Notes under the pieces: model-generated
Seen by the model: only the letters and a program-made list of their open reading frames with translations
Databases searched by the model: none
Told to the model about the DNA's origin: nothing
From: Deltaproteobacteria bacterium
GTDB lineage: Bacteria; Myxococcota_A; UBA9160; SZUA-336
Assembly: GCA_030665705.1 (NCBI GenBank)
Contig: DAOUZG010000113.1
Location: 1-6,402, forward strand
Length of the DNA: 6,402 bases
Direction: 5' to 3'
Shown: piece by piece, positions 5,099 to 6,402 of the stretch
Numbering within the stretch: position 1 is the stretch's first letter
How the letters are laid out: every line of letters starts with the position of its first letter
Position numbers and translations under genes: made by a program

Positions 5099-5437
5099 AT
5101 GACCGGCGAACAAGTGCGACCCTACGAGATTCAGCTCTCCGCGCGCGAGGCCCGACTCTCGAGATGGGTGCTCGAGGGATTCCAGCGTGTCCCGGACGCA
5201 GCTTCCGATCCCTCGCGCGCCGCGGTTGACGTTCTCGTTGATCGTTTAGAAGAGCACCGGGAGAGCGCGCAGCTCTCGGCTGCGTTCAGCCTCAGCCAGG
5301 AGGAGCTGCAGGTCCTGTGCACGGCCGCAGACTCCATGGCCCGCGTGATCGAAGCGGAGGGGATGACGCCACCGGCAGTGGGTCACCGGACGGTTCTCTT
5401 CGACCTTGCCGAACGCCTCAAGCGGCTCCTGGGTTGA
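5099..5437 (+). CDS. Small helical protein of unknown function
   Basis: A 112-residue soluble protein with no signal peptide or membrane segment. It reads as several amphipathic helices: QLSAREARLSRWVLEGFQRV (15-34), AAVDVLVDRLEEHRESAQ (44-61), SLSQEELQVLCTAADSMARV (67-86) and HRTVLFDLAERLKRLL (97-112). Only one Cys is present. I do not recognise a family. The ATG at 5099 has GGGGG eight nt ahead, a modest site. The frame is open back to a TTG at 5027, and a perfect AGGAGG stands at 5033-5038 without a standard start codon in reach (only CTG and ATA follow in frame), so a longer form cannot be fully excluded. It is divergent from the lipoprotein gene across 204 bp (4895-5098), and the pair lies between two direct repeat copies. 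Its third-position GC is similar to that of its neighbours, which supports real coding. Confidence 0.65.
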   Translation: MTGEQVRPYEIQLSAREARLSRWVLEGFQRVPDAASDPSRAAVDVLVDRLEEHRESAQLSAAFSLSQEELQVLCTAADSMARVIEAEGMTPPAVGHRTVLFDLAERLKRLLG

Positions 5438-5484
5438 CCCGGGGGGAACGGACTCGAGGGATCTACGAGCCCTTCTCCTGCCTA

Positions 5485-5645
5485 GAACCCATCTCAAAAA
5501 CCCACTCCCGTCGCCAGGTCGCCCTGGCGGGCCGATCTCTGCGTTGCGCTCGCTCGGAATAACGACGGATATGCCTCGCTCGCGACGCCTTGATCTCGGC
5601 CCGCCAGAGCGTCCTCGCTCGGTCCGGGGTTTCTGAGATGGGTTC
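5485..5645 (+). repeat. MITE-like palindromic element, copy 3 (161 bp, best preserved)
   Basis: The left end GAACCCATCTCAAAAACCC and the complement of the right end GAACCCATCTCAGAAACCC differ at one position in 19. TA flanks both sides (5483-5484, 5646-5647) and the outer context is CTAG at each end. The inner block CTGGCGGGCCGA recurs inverted at almost the same offset (40-51 from the left, 39-50 from the right), so the arms fold on each other around the central ATAACGACGGATAT. It lies between two convergent genes, 47 bp after the stop of the small helical protein and 15 bp from the stop of the methyltransferase, where its hairpin could also end transcription from both sides. Confidence 0.88.
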
Positions 5646-5660
5646 TAGTCAGACGCATTC

Positions 5661-6263
5661 TCAGGAGCTCAACCCCCTTCTGAGTAGGACGGTGGTGAAC
5701 TCCTCGAGCATTCGATTGCTGGCCACCGTGCATCCCAGCTTCTCGTAGCGTCTGCACACATCAAAGTTGTCTTCGTGGAGAATCCCGGACAGCAGGAGTG
5801 GGGCGGTCGGTCTGGATTTGGAGACCAGCACATCGGCGGCGGCGAGCAAGACGTCTCCCCAGAGATTGGCCAGGATCAAGTCGAAGGAGTCCGCTGCGAG
5901 CTGGTCGACCGTGCCGCAGAAGTGCTCGACCTGGGAACTGACGCCATTCAGCTCGCAGTTCAGCTGGGCGGTGCGCACAGCGGCAGGGTCGGTGTCGACA
6001 CAGAGTGCAGATCGGGCTCCCAGCTTCAGGGCGGCGAGGGCCAGGATACCGGTGCCGCTGCCCAGGTCGAGCACCTCCGCTCCCGACACCTCGGGTAGGG
6101 TCTCCAGAAGCCTCAGGCAGCTGGCCGTGGTCTCGTGCTCTCCCGAGCCGAAGGCTCCGGCAGCCATGACCAGGTCGATCCGGGCATCGCCGCGAGGAGC
6201 GGTTCCGCACGGAACGATGCGGAAGCGTTCTCCGACCTCGAAGGGAGTGAATTCTCGACCCAC
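5661..6263 (-). CDS. PrmA-like (ribosomal protein L11 type) methyltransferase
   Basis: From the GTG at 6263 the product has 200 residues, matching the catalytic half of PrmA (about 290 in full). Seen in order: FTPFEVGERFRIVP (5-18), AFGSGEHETTASCLRLLE (37-54, PrmA usually has AFGTGxHxTT), the SAM motif I VLDLGSGTGILALAALKLGA (65-84), the acidic D90 in VDTDP, LILANL (129-134) at the catalytic loop, and LLLSGILHED (157-164). The family methylates L11 amines with SAM in the cytoplasm; a short relative may have another protein or small-molecule target. GGAG sits 6 nt before the GTG. The same frame has no stop up to the window edge (46 more codons), so the gene may be longer and only its 3' part shown. 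However, the stretch just upstream lacks the DW-x-x-x-W linker of PrmA. Confidence 0.75.
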   Translation of the reverse strand: MGREFTPFEVGERFRIVPCGTAPRGDARIDLVMAAGAFGSGEHETTASCLRLLETLPEVSGAEVLDLGSGTGILALAALKLGARSALCVDTDPAAVRTAQLNCELNGVSSQVEHFCGTVDQLAADSFDLILANLWGDVLLAAADVLVSKSRPTAPLLLSGILHEDNFDVCRRYEKLGCTVASNRMLEEFTTVLLRRGLSS

Positions 6264-6402
6264 GGTTGCTCCGGGAGCAGAGGAGTGTGCTGCGCACTGT
6301 GTGAATTTGGTTAACGGATGCCGCGTCCCGTGTTCGTTGTCCAGCGGGCGGGAGACGTGGACCTGCGCCGCCGGGAGATGATCTCTTGACGGGCTCGGGG
6401 TG
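6264..6402. other. Right edge: open upstream frame of the methyltransferase
   Basis: No separate gene is supported. The methyltransferase frame continues open to base 6402 (residues such as VHVSRPLDNEHGTRHPLTKF). Codons near the edge are strongly GC-ending, while those from about 6264 to 6330 are mixed (TTA, AAA, ACA, GCA). The edge part could therefore be coding and the nearer part a leader. No clear promoter was found. Confidence 0.3.

Noticed and set aside
4431..5645. Composite transposon
   Set aside because: The flanking elements have no transposase and the enclosed segment none either; at most it is a segment that could be moved or deleted by the repeats.
107..5645. CRISPR array or integron attC sites
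   Set aside because: The repeats are 161 bp, three in number and widely separated, with no regular spacers and no integrase or cas gene.
5494..5757. 87-codon minus-strand frame through repeat copy 3
   Set aside because: Mostly translated repeat plus an out-of-frame piece of the methyltransferase gene.

Overview
The window is a GC-rich bacterial chromosomal segment with short, mostly housekeeping or accessory genes separated by repeat elements. Strong GC at third codon positions, the gene types (flavin reductase, SDR, a Peptidase_Mx-like zinc peptidase paired with a DDL-like ATP-grasp) and the interspersed palindromic repeats suggest a deltaproteobacterial/Myxococcota- or Binatota-like genome. 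That placement is an inference from style, not from a marker gene.

Layout. Bases 3-107 are the C-terminal end of a flavin reductase-domain protein on the + strand. A diverged repeat copy (107-268) follows directly, then a 330-bp non-coding leader with a very strong hairpin (279-348) and three tandem 12-bp repeats (434-469). Next comes an SDR oxidoreductase (596-1387, +). A two-CBS-domain protein (1407-1811, -) is divergent from a small exported Rap1a/Tai-like protein (2005-2367, +), with a 193-bp inverted-repeat-rich region between them. Convergent to that is a two-gene operon on the minus strand: a zinc metallopeptidase (3391-4416) and a D-Ala-D-Ala-ligase-like ATP-grasp enzyme (2387-3394), joined by a 4-base GTGA stop/start overlap. 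Two near-identical 161-bp repeats (4431-4591 and 5485-5645) enclose a divergent pair: a tiny Cys-rich lipoprotein (4649-4894, -) and a small helical protein of unknown function (5099-5437, +). The window ends with a PrmA-like methyltransferase (5661-6263, -) whose frame stays open to the right edge.

The most distinctive items are these. (1) A MITE-like palindromic element is present three times in the same orientation, with 19-bp terminal inverted repeats and TA at both ends of the two intact copies. (2) The translationally coupled peptidase/ATP-grasp pair looks like an uncharacterised peptide- or amide-forming and cleaving module. (3) One repeat copy lies across the 5' end of that operon and may supply its start signals. 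No tRNA, rRNA, CRISPR array or transposase gene was seen.
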